Numbered from the stretch's first letter, positions 33,816 through 43,761 are shown. The stretch: DNA of 64,000 nucleotides from Streptomyces humicola (GCF_024436035.1 NZ_JANFNG010000004.1:229786-293785); one strand, 5' to 3'. Notes: generated by a model not told the origin, from the letters alone. A program made the numbers and translations.

Positions 33816-35306
33816 CTAGAGCTGCGAGTACTGGCGCTGGGTGAGGCCGTACTGCCGGGCGATCGGGTTCCACAGCGCCGCTGCCTGCTGCTTGGCATAG
33901 GTGGCCTCGCCGCTCGACGCGTTGCCCTGCTGCATCTGCGGGGTCGGCGAGGAGTGGCCCTTGCGGCAGCCGTTCTTGTCCCTGGCCATCTGGTCGGCCC
34001 ACTGCGCGTAGTGCTGGTCGGCGGCGGCCGATGACTTCCACGCCATGGTCAGTTGGCTCACCAACTCGGAGTGACTGGGCAGCTGATCGAGGGAGAGCTG
34101 GGACAGCTGCGAGACGAGGGCGTCGCGCTGGCCGGCAGCACCGCGCAGGTCGGCCGCCGCGGCGGCGAGATTGCCACAGTCCTTGATGGACTGGACGGCG
34201 TTGATCACGGTGGTGCGGCTGCTGCCGCTCTGACCGAGCAGCGCGTCCAGCGACTGGGCCTGTTGGGCCGCGGCGGCGTTGGCACCGGCACCCGACGAGG
34301 CCTTGGTGGTGGCGGACGCGGCGGAACCCGCCTTCTGCTGGTCCGAGCCGTTGCCCCCGGCGCCGAACAGGGCACCGGCGGTGAGACCGACGACCGCGCA
34401 GGCGGCGACGGCGATGCCGACGACGGCGCGCGTCGAGAGCTTCTTGCGCGGGAGCTGCGGATGAGGCTGCTGCCGGGGCTGCGACGGGCCGCCGTAGGAC
34501 GGCGGGACGGGCGGCATCGTACGTGTCGGCGGCGCCACCGCTTCGTCGTTCCTGCGGTAGAGAAAGTCGTAGTCGTCCTGCGGCTGCGGCTGCGACTGCT
34601 GCAGGCCCTGCTCAGGCGACGGCGACGGCGACTGCGACTGCGACTGCGACTGCCACGCCTCGTCGATCCGGGGCAGCTGCTGCGTCGCAGCCGCCCTGCC
34701 CAGGACGGCGGTCTCCTGCTGGTGCCCCAGTGGTACGGACGGGTGGTCGCCGGGCGCACCCGGGCGGATCGCGTACGGAGCGGCCTGCGGCATCGGCGGG
34801 CTCGGCGGCGGCGCAGGCGGCTGCTCGGGCAGCGGCGGGACGGGAGCGCGGAACTCCTGCTCGGGCGGGAGCGGCATGCGCGCGGGAGGGCGCAGCTGCT
34901 GCGTGTGCTCCACAGGCTGCTGCGCCTGCTGCTGGTAGGGCGAGATGAGCTGGGTCTTCTCGGCGTCGGAGCCGTGCCCCGCGCCGTACCCCTGGTCGTG
35001 CACCTGCCCATAGGGCGCGATCAGCTGCGTCGCCTCACCGTCTGCCTGCGCATGCGGGTGCGCCATCTGCGGGTGCGCCGCGGGCTGCTGCGGCTGTGGT
35101 GCATCAGCCGACTGTGCCGACGGGCCCCACGGCTGCCCCACCGCGGGCTGGACGACCTGAGTCGGCCCGTCCCACTGCTCGCCGTGCGCGGGCAGCACAA
35201 CGCCCTCGCGGGCCTCGGGCACCGCCGGAGTCTGCGGCTCACGCGGAATCGGCAGTGGCCGGTACGTGCCGTCCGACGCCTGGTCTCCCCGTCCGCTCTG
35301 CATCAC
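33816..35306 (-). CDS. Pro/Gln-rich single-pass membrane protein with TQLI motifs
   Basis: 496 aa. The first about 285 residues are disordered and rich in Pro and Gln, and hold two related motifs, GEATQLIAPYG and AEKTQLISPYQ, like the phosphothreonine docking sites read by FHA domains. QSQSQSQSPSPSPEQ is a dipeptide run. One membrane span follows (RAVVGIAVAACAVVGLTAGALFGAG). The outer domain of about 170 residues has two Cys (KDCGN, KNGCRK) that may form a disulphide. Probably a substrate or scaffold for a Ser/Thr kinase (inference). No named family recognised. Confidence 0.75.
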   Translation of the reverse strand: MMQSGRGDQASDGTYRPLPIPREPQTPAVPEAREGVVLPAHGEQWDGPTQVVQPAVGQPWGPSAQSADAPQPQQPAAHPQMAHPHAQADGEATQLIAPYGQVHDQGYGAGHGSDAEKTQLISPYQQQAQQPVEHTQQLRPPARMPLPPEQEFRAPVPPLPEQPPAPPPSPPMPQAAPYAIRPGAPGDHPSVPLGHQQETAVLGRAAATQQLPRIDEAWQSQSQSQSPSPSPEQGLQQSQPQPQDDYDFLYRRNDEAVAPPTRTMPPVPPSYGGPSQPRQQPHPQLPRKKLSTRAVVGIAVAACAVVGLTAGALFGAGGNGSDQQKAGSAASATTKASSGAGANAAAAQQAQSLDALLGQSGSSRTTVINAVQSIKDCGNLAAAAADLRGAAGQRDALVSQLSQLSLDQLPSHSELVSQLTMAWKSSAAADQHYAQWADQMARDKNGCRKGHSSPTPQMQQGNASSGEATYAKQQAAALWNPIARQYGLTQRQYSQL

Positions 35307-35568
35307 CGGAAACTCCTGCCTGCTGCGTAATGTGCCCGCCCCCGGCCGGGCCTACGGAACGTCGGCTCACGCTACCGGGTCAAATAACGTCACCACCACG
35401 CACCCGTGGGAGTGACCCGGCAGTAGCAGGCTGACGCCGGTCCGCATGGCCGGAATCGCGCGCGATTCGCCATGGGTTGAGGCACCTTGCGGGGCCGGTG
35501 TGTCGGTCCCGTAACAATTCGGCGTACGGATCCCGGAGAACCTTCCCAGGAGCGTCGTCCGGTGTGAG

Positions 35569-36951
35569 CTACGCCGCCGCACCGACCTCCTCCAGCCGCG
35601 CGTCGAACTCCCTCACCGACGTCTCCTGGCCGAACGGTTCGAGGCGGCGCCTGAAGTCGTCCAGATACTCTGCGCCACGGCTGGACCGCAGGCCACCCAG
35701 CAGCGTCACCGCCTGCGTCGCCGTGTGACAGGCCTCGTCGACCTCACGCGCCTGCAACTGGGCGGTGGCGAGCAGCAGCAGGCCGATCGCCCGCCGCCGT
35801 GCCCGCGTCGGCGGATGCCCCGCCAGCGCCTCCTCCGCCCGCCGCGCCGCGGGCCCGGCCTGCCCCAGGTCGCGGTGGCAGTGCGCCAACTCGTCCGCGA
35901 GATAAGCCTGGTCGAAATGGGCGATCCAGTCGGGGTCGTCGCCCGGCGTGGCACGTTCCAGCGCCTCGACGGCCTTGCCCGCGACCACGCTCGTCGTCCG
36001 CGCGTCGCCCAGCAGCGCGTGGCCGCGCGCCTCCGCCGCATAGAACATCGCCTGCGCGGTGGGCGTGGCGTGGCCGCGCGCACCCTCCTGCGCGGCCCGG
36101 GCCAACTGCGCGATCTCCCGCGGATTGCCGAGCGAGGCGGCGAGGTGGCTCATTCCGGCGGCGAGCACATAGCCGCCGTAACCGCGGTCGCCCGCGGCCT
36201 GGGCGAGGCGCAGCGCCTGGATGTAGTAGCGCTGGGCGAGGCCCGGCTGGCCGGTGTCGACGGCCATGTAGCCGGCCAGCTCGGTCAACCGGGCGACGGC
36301 GGCGAAGAGTTGGCGGCCGGTCGCCTCCCGGTAGGAACCGGCGAGCAGCCCGGAAACCACACTGTTGAGGTAATGCACGACCACCGGTCTGACGTGGCCG
36401 CTGCCGAAGCGGTGATCGAGTTCGACCAGCGCCTGCGTCGTCGCCCGCACCGCCTCGACGTCGCAGGTGCCCACACGCGGCCCGCCGTTGCGGGAGACCG
36501 CGGTGTCCGGACCGGTGATCAGCCAGTCGCGGCTGGGCTCGACGAGCGCGGAGGCGGCGACCGTCGAACCGGTGAGGAAGTCGCGGCGGCCGGCGTCACT
36601 GCGCCACAACTCGCAGGCCTGCTCCACGGCGCCCAGCACGGTCGGTGCGAAGTGCAGGCCGACACCGGACGCCAGATGCTTGCCGTTGGCCATGCCGATC
36701 TCGTCGATCGTCACGGTACGGCCGAGCTTGCGGCCCAGTGCCTCGGCGATGATCGCGGGAGCCCTGCCGCGCGGCTGCTGCCCGCCCAGCCAGCGGGCCA
36801 CCGACGTCTTGTCGTACCGCAGGTCGAGGCCGTGTTCGGCGCCGCAGACGTTGACCCTGCGGGCAAGTCCGGCGTTGGAACACCCTGCTTCCTGGATGAG
36901 TACCTGCAGCCGTTCGTTCGGCTGTCGCGCCACGAGCGGTCGCGCGGCCAT
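35569..36951 (-). CDS. HTH regulator with TPR-like C-terminus
   Basis: About 460 aa. The N-terminus ERLQVLIQEAGCSNAGLARRVNVCG with DLRYDKTSVARWLGGQQPRG is an HTH of the streptomycete SCO4441-like type. The rest (about 170-450) is helical repeats: YYIQALRLAQAAGDRGYGGYVLAAGMSHLAASLG, AMFYAAEARGHALLGDAR, DELAHCHRDLGQAGPAARRAEEAL. ATG 36951 is preferred because GAGGGGG precedes it. Divergent from the PrimPol-type gene; such pairs are conserved in streptomycetes. Confidence 0.85.
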   Translation of the reverse strand: MAARPLVARQPNERLQVLIQEAGCSNAGLARRVNVCGAEHGLDLRYDKTSVARWLGGQQPRGRAPAIIAEALGRKLGRTVTIDEIGMANGKHLASGVGLHFAPTVLGAVEQACELWRSDAGRRDFLTGSTVAASALVEPSRDWLITGPDTAVSRNGGPRVGTCDVEAVRATTQALVELDHRFGSGHVRPVVVHYLNSVVSGLLAGSYREATGRQLFAAVARLTELAGYMAVDTGQPGLAQRYYIQALRLAQAAGDRGYGGYVLAAGMSHLAASLGNPREIAQLARAAQEGARGHATPTAQAMFYAAEARGHALLGDARTTSVVAGKAVEALERATPGDDPDWIAHFDQAYLADELAHCHRDLGQAGPAARRAEEALAGHPPTRARRRAIGLLLLATAQLQAREVDEACHTATQAVTLLGGLRSSRGAEYLDDFRRRLEPFGQETSVREFDARLEEVGAAA

Positions 36952-37238
36952 CGTCGTCCCCCTCATTCCGCCGGGCGCCCTGGACGGCCCCCGGCACCCC
37001 TGCAAGATCCCTACGCGAGATCTCTGCCCACCACGGCTCGGTCTGTATGCCGCCGATACCCGACTGATTCATGAATTGTTCAGGTATCTTCCGACTGTTT
37101 CCCACCTGCTCCGCCGGACGGACCGAAGGGGTCCTACCCGCCGCCGACCCCGCCCCCTCCCACGCGCCCCCGTCCTGCTTCCGTGCGCCCCGCGTGTCGC
37201 GTCATGGCCGCCCGTAACCCTTACTGACAAGGGGAGTT

Positions 37239-37958
37239 GTGATTCGCGTGGAAGACACCATCGCATCCTCGCCGCGCCTCGCCGTGCCCACGCCGTCCGC
37301 GTCCACCCCACCGTCCGCACCGACCGAGCAGCTGCGCGAGGCGGCCCTGCGCTACGCGGAGGAGCGGCACTGGGACGTGCTCCCCGGCACCTGGCTGGAG
37401 GAGGGCGACGACGGGGCCGTGCACTGCTCGTGCGGCGACCCGGTATGCGCAGAGCCCGGCGCTCACCCGTCCCGCGCCGACTGGCCCGGCCAGGCGAGCG
37501 GCAGCGCCGTCGCCGTCCGCCGGATGTGGCGGAACGAGCCGCGTGCATCCGTCCTGCTGCCCACCGGCCGCACCTTCGACGTGATCGACGTGCCCGAGGT
37601 CGCCGGATGCCTGGCGCTGGCGCGGATGGAACGGATGGAGCTCCCGCTCGGTCCCGTGCTGTGCACGCCGACCCGGCGCCTCGCCTTCTTCGTGCTGCCC
37701 GGCGCGGCCGTCAAGGTCCCGGATCTGCTGCGGCGGTTGGGCTGGCCGCCGTACGCCCTCGACCTGACGGTGCGGGGCGAGGGCGACTACGTGGTGGCCC
37801 CGCCGACCCGCATGACCGGCGCCGGGTGCGTGCCCGGGTGTGTGCAGTGGGCGCGCCATCCGACCGAGATGAACCGCTGGCTCCCCGACGCCGAGGAGCT
37901 GCTGAGCCCCCTCGCCTATGCCTGCGGCCGCGAGGCGGCGGCCCGGCGCGGCCGGTAG
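37239..37958 (+). CDS. Bifunctional DNA primase/polymerase (PrimPol) N-terminal-like protein
   Basis: 239-aa protein: LREAALRYAEERHWDVLPGTW, HCSCGDPVCAEPGAHP (Cys/His cluster), FDVIDVPEVAGCLALARME and ALDLTVRGEGDYVVAPPTRM. The family is annotated as bifunctional DNA primase/polymerase but streptomycete members are short and stand alone, so a real primase activity is doubtful. Start GTG 37239, ribosome binding site AAGGGGAG. The upstream 287 bp to the divergent regulator hold no other gene. Confidence 0.82.
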   Translation: MIRVEDTIASSPRLAVPTPSASTPPSAPTEQLREAALRYAEERHWDVLPGTWLEEGDDGAVHCSCGDPVCAEPGAHPSRADWPGQASGSAVAVRRMWRNEPRASVLLPTGRTFDVIDVPEVAGCLALARMERMELPLGPVLCTPTRRLAFFVLPGAAVKVPDLLRRLGWPPYALDLTVRGEGDYVVAPPTRMTGAGCVPGCVQWARHPTEMNRWLPDAEELLSPLAYACGREAAARRGR

Positions 37959-38102
37959 CCGCTCGACCGCTCCGTGGCCGCCGCACGCCGGGGATCACCC
38001 GTACGGGCGATGGCGTCCACGGGATGTGACGCAAGGTCACACATCTGTCGCAACCGCGCCGAATGGCAACTATTTGCATTTGTTCGACTACAGTGCGCAA
38101 TC

Positions 38103-39713
38103 ATGTATGCGAACGTGTCTGCCCTGACAGCTGCCACGTCTGCCAGGTCGGGGCGATTCCCGGTCGGCACCAGAGCGCGGTCGGTGTCATGGTGCCGCCT
38201 CCTGGGCGCAGCAGGGGCGGTCGCGCTGACGACGGGCGCGCTCGGGGCGGGGGCGCTCCCGGCACACGACCCCTCCGGATTGTGGCTGTGGCGCGGCCCG
38301 CAGTTTGCGCAGCTGGGTCTCGCGCTCGCGTACGGCGGCCTCGTCCTGCTGGTCGGGGCCTGGTGGCGGCTGGGCTCGCTCATCGCGCGCGGTACACGGG
38401 TCGAGGGACGTGACGTGCTGGTCACGCTGGCCTGGTGGACGGTTCCGCTGTGCGTGGGCCCGCCGCTGTACAGCAGCGACGTCTACAGCTACGTCGCCCA
38501 GGGGGCGATGGCGCTGCGCGGCCTCGATGTCTACCGCTACGGGCCGGCGGCGCTCGGCGGGGTGCTGGCGCACAACGTGGCCCATGTGTGGCGGTGGACC
38601 CCCTCCCCGTACGGGCCGGTGTTCATGAGTGTCGCCAAGCTCGTGGCACGGGGCGCCGGCACCAACGTGATCGCCGGCGTGCTCGGCATGCGGGCAGCCG
38701 CGCTCGCCGGGATCGGACTGATCGCGTGGGCCGTACGGCGTCTTGCGGGCTTCACCGGCGTCGCGGAGGCGGGCGCGCTGTGGCTCGGGGTGCTCAACCC
38801 GCTGGTGCTGATCCACCTGGTTGCGGGGGTGCACAACGACGCCCTGATGATCGGCCTGATGATGGCCGGTTTCGTCCTGACGCGACGGGACAGACCCGTG
38901 CTGGGCACGGTGTTCGTCGCACTGGCGATGCTGGTCAAGTGGCCGGCCGGGGTCGGGCTGCTCTTCCTGCCCGCGCTGTGGCGTACCGTGCCCGGGCGCG
39001 CAGGCCGCTGTCTGTGGGTGGCCGCAGTGGCGGCGGCGACGGTCATCGTCACCACGGCGCTCGCCAGGACCGGCTACGGGTGGCTGGTTACCCAGCACGC
39101 GCCGATCGCGATCCGCACGCCGATGTCCATCACGACGGACTTCGCGCAGCCGTTCGTGGTACTGGCCAAGGTGTCGGGCATGGCCGGTCCCGACGAGACC
39201 CTCACGGTGGTGCAGGAGTTGGGGATGGGGGGCGCGCTTGCCGTCGTCGCGGTGTGGGCGTGGCGCGTCCTGCGCAGCGCCGGAAGCGGAACACCGTCGG
39301 GCGGGGGCGGGCGCATGGCGCGCGGTCCCGTACCCCGGCTCGCAGGGCGGTTCGGGGAACGGTTCGTGCGGCGCGTGCCGAAGCATGCTCCGGAGTGCGC
39401 GGCCGACGGCGCACCTCGGCGTCCTGCGCACCACCCCGAGTACGCACTGGGCCTGAGCCTGCTGGCTCTCGTGGCTCTCGCGCCCGTCGTGCAGCCGTGG
39501 TACATGCTGTGGGGCCTGATCCCGATCGCGGCCACGGGCTGGGACCGTACGACCGGCGACGTGCTGAAGGTGGCCTCGGCGGGACTGGCCTTTCTCGTCC
39601 TTCCCTCGGGCAACGGACTCGACCCCGAGATCGTCCAGTACGCGCTGGCCGGCATCGCGTTGGTGGCCGCCGCGCTGCGACTGCGGCGTACGACCGCACA
39701 ACTCCGTTCCTGA
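38103..39713 (+). CDS. Polyprenol-phosphomannose-dependent alpha-1,6-mannosyltransferase MptB-like
   Basis: 536-aa GT-C/DUF2029-type membrane protein with about 11-13 spans. The catalytic loop PPLYSSDVYSYVAQGAMALRGLDVYRYGPAALG carries the conserved Asp between the first spans, followed by TPSPYGPVFM. Also visible: LNPLVLIHLVAGVHNDALMIGLM and QPWYMLWGLIP. It transfers mannose from polyprenol phosphate on the outer membrane face. The Arg/Gly/Pro-rich loop of about 60 residues before the last spans is a variable linker. Start ATG 38103. Confidence 0.87.
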   Translation: MYANVSALTAATSARSGRFPVGTRARSVSWCRLLGAAGAVALTTGALGAGALPAHDPSGLWLWRGPQFAQLGLALAYGGLVLLVGAWWRLGSLIARGTRVEGRDVLVTLAWWTVPLCVGPPLYSSDVYSYVAQGAMALRGLDVYRYGPAALGGVLAHNVAHVWRWTPSPYGPVFMSVAKLVARGAGTNVIAGVLGMRAAALAGIGLIAWAVRRLAGFTGVAEAGALWLGVLNPLVLIHLVAGVHNDALMIGLMMAGFVLTRRDRPVLGTVFVALAMLVKWPAGVGLLFLPALWRTVPGRAGRCLWVAAVAAATVIVTTALARTGYGWLVTQHAPIAIRTPMSITTDFAQPFVVLAKVSGMAGPDETLTVVQELGMGGALAVVAVWAWRVLRSAGSGTPSGGGGRMARGPVPRLAGRFGERFVRRVPKHAPECAADGAPRRPAHHPEYALGLSLLALVALAPVVQPWYMLWGLIPIAATGWDRTTGDVLKVASAGLAFLVLPSGNGLDPEIVQYALAGIALVAAALRLRRTTAQLRS

Positions 39714-39772
39714 ACCCTCGGGCTCGTAACCCCACCCCTCGGCGTCCGCCACGCCCGCCGGCCGCCGCCGGG

Positions 39773-42700
39773 CTAGGCACCGGTCTGGGCGCGCCAGCTC
39801 GGGAGGAGTTCGTCCAGCAGCGCCCGCGTGCGGGGTGGGAGGCCGCGCGGTCCGTGGTGGGTTCTGGCGCGGTCCGCCAGTTCCGCTGCCGTCGACCGGA
39901 GCCGGGCCTCGTCACCGGTGGCGTGCACGGCGCGCAGCAAGGCGACCCACAGCCGTTCGTCGCCGGGGGTGACCCGCATTGCGGCCTGGATGGCGTTCAC
40001 CGCAGCCTCGGCGTTGCCCGTCGCACGGTGCTCGTCGCAGAGCGCGATGGCGACTTCGCTGACCAGCAGCGGGAGTTGGGCCTCGACGATCTCGTGGGCC
40101 AGCCATCCGTATCGGCCCGCCGGGCGGTCCGCGAGCAGCGGCCCGCGGGCCAGCGCGAGGGCGTCGCCCAGCAGGCGGCGTCGGGCGGCGGCGTCGCGGC
40201 GGCCGCGGCCGTCCTCGGCGTCGTGGCGGAGGGTCTGCAGGACGTCCCAGTCGGAGACGACGGAAGTGGACAGCGACAGGCGGCCGTCCTCACCCGTCCG
40301 CAGCCGCGGGGTGCCGTCGGGGTCCGTGCCGAGCCAGCTCCCGACCCGCTCGATCACCGCGTCGCGCACGTCGTCGGTGGCGCCGCGCGGCCACAGCGCG
40401 GAGGCGAGCACGCGCGGATGCACGCCGTCGCGGTGCAGGAGCAGCAGGGCGAGGGCCTCGTGCGCGAGGACGCTGCGGTCGGCGTCGAGCGCATCCACGC
40501 CCATGACCTCGAACGGTCCCATCAGGCGTGCGTAGACCGCCGGGCGTCCCTGATCGCTGAGGTCGACGAGGAACGGCGGCGCCGTCGAGCCGGGCTCGGG
40601 AGCGCCATCGGGACCGCCGGCGTCGGCGAAGAGCCGCAGTACGGCCTCGTACTGCGTTTGGGGAAGGCGCTGTGCTTCCAGGTCGAGGCCGAGCAGCGGG
40701 GCGAGCAGCCGCCCGTCCGGCGTGGCCTCCAACTGCCATGCTGCACCCGGGAGTTCGGGGCGCGAAGTGGCGATGAGGTAGCCGATGCCCAGCAGGCCCG
40801 AGTCGGCGGCGAGCGCGGCAAGCCGTTCGGCCTGCTCGGGCGTCGGGTCGGCGGCGAGGAGCACGAGGTGCGGGGCCCACTGGGTGTGCTGCGCCTGGCC
40901 CGCGCGCCCGGTCAGCACACTGTTGTGCCCGGCCGTGCCAAGGGCTCCGCGCCGCTGAGTGGTCTCGTCCTCCATGGCTTCGAGGAGTTCGCCGAGATCG
41001 GGGAGGATCCGTACCCGTGTGGGCGCGAGCGCGCCGAGCGGTTCGCCGAAACCGACGAGGGTGACGGTCATCCGGTCCGACCAGCCGTTGGTGGCGAGTT
41101 CTGCGGCAAGGGAGGCGAGCACCGTCTCACGGTCGGCGGGCCCGCCGGAGAGCGTGACGAGGCCGGGAACCGCCTCCAGGTTGAGCAGCAGCCGCGAGCC
41201 GTCGAGCGTGCCGAGTGTGGCGAGCCCGGGGTAGGGGGCGACCGGGCTCAGCTCGGCGTCCACGGGCAGCGCGGTGCGGTCGAGCCGCCAGAACGTCTGG
41301 TCCTGGCCGATGCGCCAGGGCGCGGGCGGTTCGCCGTCCGGCCAGGCGAGTTGCAGGTGGAGGGCGTCCTCGGCGAGCCAGGCCGCATAGACGGTGGGCA
41401 ACCTGCGGCCCAGGGCGGCCAGTCGGGCGGACAGCGATCGCAACGCGCGGTCGAGGAAGGCGACGGCACGCGGGTCGGCGCCGACGAGCAGCGCGTCCTG
41501 GGTGTCGGCCTCGGCGCCGGGACGCGGAGCGCGCACCGACGGCATACGCAGGCCGGCCGCGGCCGCCTGCAGCAGCGCGGTGCGGCGGCGACGGCCGAGG
41601 GCGGCGAGCAGACCCGCGGCGAGCAGCGGCGCGGCGACGAGGGCGTCGGGCAGGCCAGCGTCCTGAACGCTGTGGGAGGCGGCACCGCCGCTGTCGGGTG
41701 CGGCAGTCGTCGCGGCCGGGGCCCCCTGCGTCGCCTGTTCCTGCGCCTCGTGTGTCTGGCCTTGGGACGTCTCGCCTTGCGACGTCTGGGTCTGAGGCGT
41801 CTGGGTCTGAGGCGTCCCCGCCTGAGGCGTCCCGGCCTGCTGCTGTTCCTGCGCGTCCGGCGTCTGCTGCGTGCCGTGCTGGACATCGTGCTGCGGCGCC
41901 GGCGCCGGCGTTGGAGCCGGCGTCGGCGCGGGGACCGGGACAGGCGCCGATGCCTCGACGAGGTCGCCGCCGCGTGCGTCGCCCGGCATCTCCAGGATCC
42001 AGCCGGGCCGGATCAGACTCGCCTGCGACAACCGTGAACCGTCCGGCTGTACGCGGTCCTTGTTGAGCTCGAAGATCTCCTTGTAGCGGCGTCCGTCGCC
42101 GAGGTGCCGCTGGGCGATCTCCCAGAGCGAGTCGTGGTGACGGCCCTCGGGCGGCTGGATCCGGTAGAACTTCGTGGACTGCCCGGCCTGTGCGGAGTCA
42201 GCCGCGATGTCGGTGGTGCCTGTTACGTTGTGATCAGTGTGGTGCTGCTGCACATCGGCTGCAGGCGATGCCGGGGCCCGCTGTCGCATGTGCTGCTGCT
42301 GACCGGGGAGTTGCTGGGCGGCGGCAACGGAACCGGGCCGGGCCGGGCCCTGATGCTCCAAACCGCCCCCGAGGGAGGACAGACCGGGCGTGAGGCTCGC
42401 CGCGGTCGCTCCCACGAGCAGCAGTGCTGCGACGAGTTGACGTGCGAGCAGCTGGCTCGGTCCCGCGCCGGGGATACGGGACGGAACCCCGACGCCCGAG
42501 ACCGCGGCCTTGGCCTCGACCAGCACGCAGGCGGTGAACTGCGCCCAGGCAAGCCACACCACCACCGCCAGCACATCGACGAACGTTGTGGAGGTGATCG
42601 GATCCTTGAGGGTGTCGAGCGAGGGTACGGAGTGCGGCAGCGGCCAGCCAATGAAGTAGACGAGCGCGCCGGGCACGCCGACGACGAGCACGACGAGGGC

Positions 42701-42841
42701 AAGGAACGCAGCTGCGGCACGCAGGAAGTCGCCCGTGGTACGCCGCGGACGGGCGCCGGCGGACCCGGCCGGTCCGATCGGTTGTCCGGGTCCGTGTCCG
42801 GGTCCGTGTCCGGGTCGCCCACTGGCGGTGGTGCGTGCCAT
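39773..42841 (-). CDS. Membrane LysM/BTAD-domain regulator of the tad locus
   Basis: 1022 aa, last gene of the tad run. N-terminus: Gly/His/Pro-rich, then three membrane spans (FLRAAAAFLALVVLVVGVPG, FVDVLAVVVWLAWAQFTACVL, LLARQLVAALLLVGATAASL). A LysM module follows (DSLWEIAQRHLGDGRRYKEIFELNKD), then a Pro/Thr/Gln linker with TPQTQTSQGETSQG-type repeats, another span (LVAAPLLAAGLLAALG) and a large cytoplasmic region with an OmpR-like DNA-binding fold and a C-terminal BTAD domain (GNAEAAVNAIQAAMRVTPGDERLWVALLRA). It may sense the cell wall and regulate the pilus. Start ATG 42841 with AGAGG upstream. Confidence 0.85.
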   Translation of the reverse strand: MARTTASGRPGHGPGHGPGQPIGPAGSAGARPRRTTGDFLRAAAAFLALVVLVVGVPGALVYFIGWPLPHSVPSLDTLKDPITSTTFVDVLAVVVWLAWAQFTACVLVEAKAAVSGVGVPSRIPGAGPSQLLARQLVAALLLVGATAASLTPGLSSLGGGLEHQGPARPGSVAAAQQLPGQQQHMRQRAPASPAADVQQHHTDHNVTGTTDIAADSAQAGQSTKFYRIQPPEGRHHDSLWEIAQRHLGDGRRYKEIFELNKDRVQPDGSRLSQASLIRPGWILEMPGDARGGDLVEASAPVPVPAPTPAPTPAPAPQHDVQHGTQQTPDAQEQQQAGTPQAGTPQTQTPQTQTSQGETSQGQTHEAQEQATQGAPAATTAAPDSGGAASHSVQDAGLPDALVAAPLLAAGLLAALGRRRRTALLQAAAAGLRMPSVRAPRPGAEADTQDALLVGADPRAVAFLDRALRSLSARLAALGRRLPTVYAAWLAEDALHLQLAWPDGEPPAPWRIGQDQTFWRLDRTALPVDAELSPVAPYPGLATLGTLDGSRLLLNLEAVPGLVTLSGGPADRETVLASLAAELATNGWSDRMTVTLVGFGEPLGALAPTRVRILPDLGELLEAMEDETTQRRGALGTAGHNSVLTGRAGQAQHTQWAPHLVLLAADPTPEQAERLAALAADSGLLGIGYLIATSRPELPGAAWQLEATPDGRLLAPLLGLDLEAQRLPQTQYEAVLRLFADAGGPDGAPEPGSTAPPFLVDLSDQGRPAVYARLMGPFEVMGVDALDADRSVLAHEALALLLLHRDGVHPRVLASALWPRGATDDVRDAVIERVGSWLGTDPDGTPRLRTGEDGRLSLSTSVVSDWDVLQTLRHDAEDGRGRRDAAARRRLLGDALALARGPLLADRPAGRYGWLAHEIVEAQLPLLVSEVAIALCDEHRATGNAEAAVNAIQAAMRVTPGDERLWVALLRAVHATGDEARLRSTAAELADRARTHHGPRGLPPRTRALLDELLPSWRAQTGA

Positions 42842-42873
42842 GGTCGTGCCTCTGCCTTCTCTCGGTACGTGGT

Positions 42874-43332
42874 TCAGCCGGTGAGGGGTTCGGCGTTCGC
42901 GCTGCCGTGGACCTGGATGGGGGCGTCGTAGAACAGGCCGGTGAGGACAGGACGGTAGGTGAGCTGGACCTCGACCTGGACCTGCTGTGCGGTGGCGGCC
43001 GTGCATCCGGAGGCGGCGACATCGGCACCCGAAAGCCCCGACTGCTGCGCGAACTGCCGTACGCGGGCGGTGCAGTCGGCGGCGTTGATGACGACGGTGC
43101 CGTTGTCGCGCAGGGCGCCTTGCTGTACGTCCTCTGCGGCGTAACGGGCTGCCTGCTCGGCGATGTCGGCTGCGCGCTCACGCTGCGAGATCGACAGTCC
43201 TCCGTCGATGACGAACGCTGCAAGCCCCATGAACACCACGGCGAAAATGATCACGGCAGCGGCGCCGGAACCCCGCTCGTCGTGGCGCAGCCGCACCACC
43301 ACCTGCGCGCACCACGCCCTCACTGCCCTCAT
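42874..43332 (-). CDS. TadG/TadE-like pseudopilin
   Basis: 152 aa. DERGSGAAAVIIFAVVFMGLAAFVIDGGL is a prepilin-type N-terminal membrane segment with the RGSG-A start common to Rv3654c/TadE-like helicase-secretion neighbours. Two Cys (NAADCTARV, ASGCTAA) may bridge in the outer part. ATG 43332 overlaps the stop of the preceding gene by 4 bp. Confidence 0.82.
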   Translation of the reverse strand: MRAVRAWCAQVVVRLRHDERGSGAAAVIIFAVVFMGLAAFVIDGGLSISQRERAADIAEQAARYAAEDVQQGALRDNGTVVINAADCTARVRQFAQQSGLSGADVAASGCTAATAQQVQVEVQLTYRPVLTGLFYDAPIQVHGSANAEPLTG

Positions 43333-43760
43333 GACACTCTCCGGTACGGGTCGAGGGGCGCCGTCGAGCGGCCGGTGATCTGCGTGCCGATGTCGAGTCC
43401 AAGCATGGCGAGGCCGCGCACCTGGCAGCTGACCTCGACCGTGAACAGCCCGCCCGCCTGGAATCCGGCGCTCATCTGCCGTACGCTGACCGGTCCGCTG
43501 CATGTGCTGGCCAGATCTGCATCGGCCGCGGCCTGGGCCTGCCCCATCGCGCTCGCCTCGTCACGTTCCAACGAACCCGCGCGGGCCGCGTCGCGCGCCG
43601 CGCCGTCGATCGCGCCACGCGCGTCGACGATCAGCCCGAAGCCGACGAGCACGAGGACGAAGAGCATCAGCACAGGCGCGAGGACGACGACCTCGATCGT
43701 CGACAAGCCCTCGTCACCCTCGCGCACCATGGTCGTAAGCGTCGTGAGCCTCATCGGCAC
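43329..43760 (-). CDS. TadE-like pseudopilin
   Basis: 143 aa: DEGLSTIEVVVLAPVLMLFVLVLVGFGLIVDAR is the TadE membrane segment with the conserved Glu five residues in from the processing-type start. The outer part has two Cys (STCSG, VSCQV). Operon with the genes on both sides. Confidence 0.85.
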   Translation of the reverse strand: MPMRLTTLTTMVREGDEGLSTIEVVVLAPVLMLFVLVLVGFGLIVDARGAIDGAARDAARAGSLERDEASAMGQAQAAADADLASTCSGPVSVRQMSAGFQAGGLFTVEVSCQVRGLAMLGLDIGTQITGRSTAPLDPYRRVS

Positions 43761-43761
43761 C

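Noticed and set aside
38435..42037. Open plus-strand frame of 1200 codons
   Set aside because: It crosses the MptB-like gene in another frame and the LysM/BTAD gene antisense; low-complexity translation with no recognisable domain.
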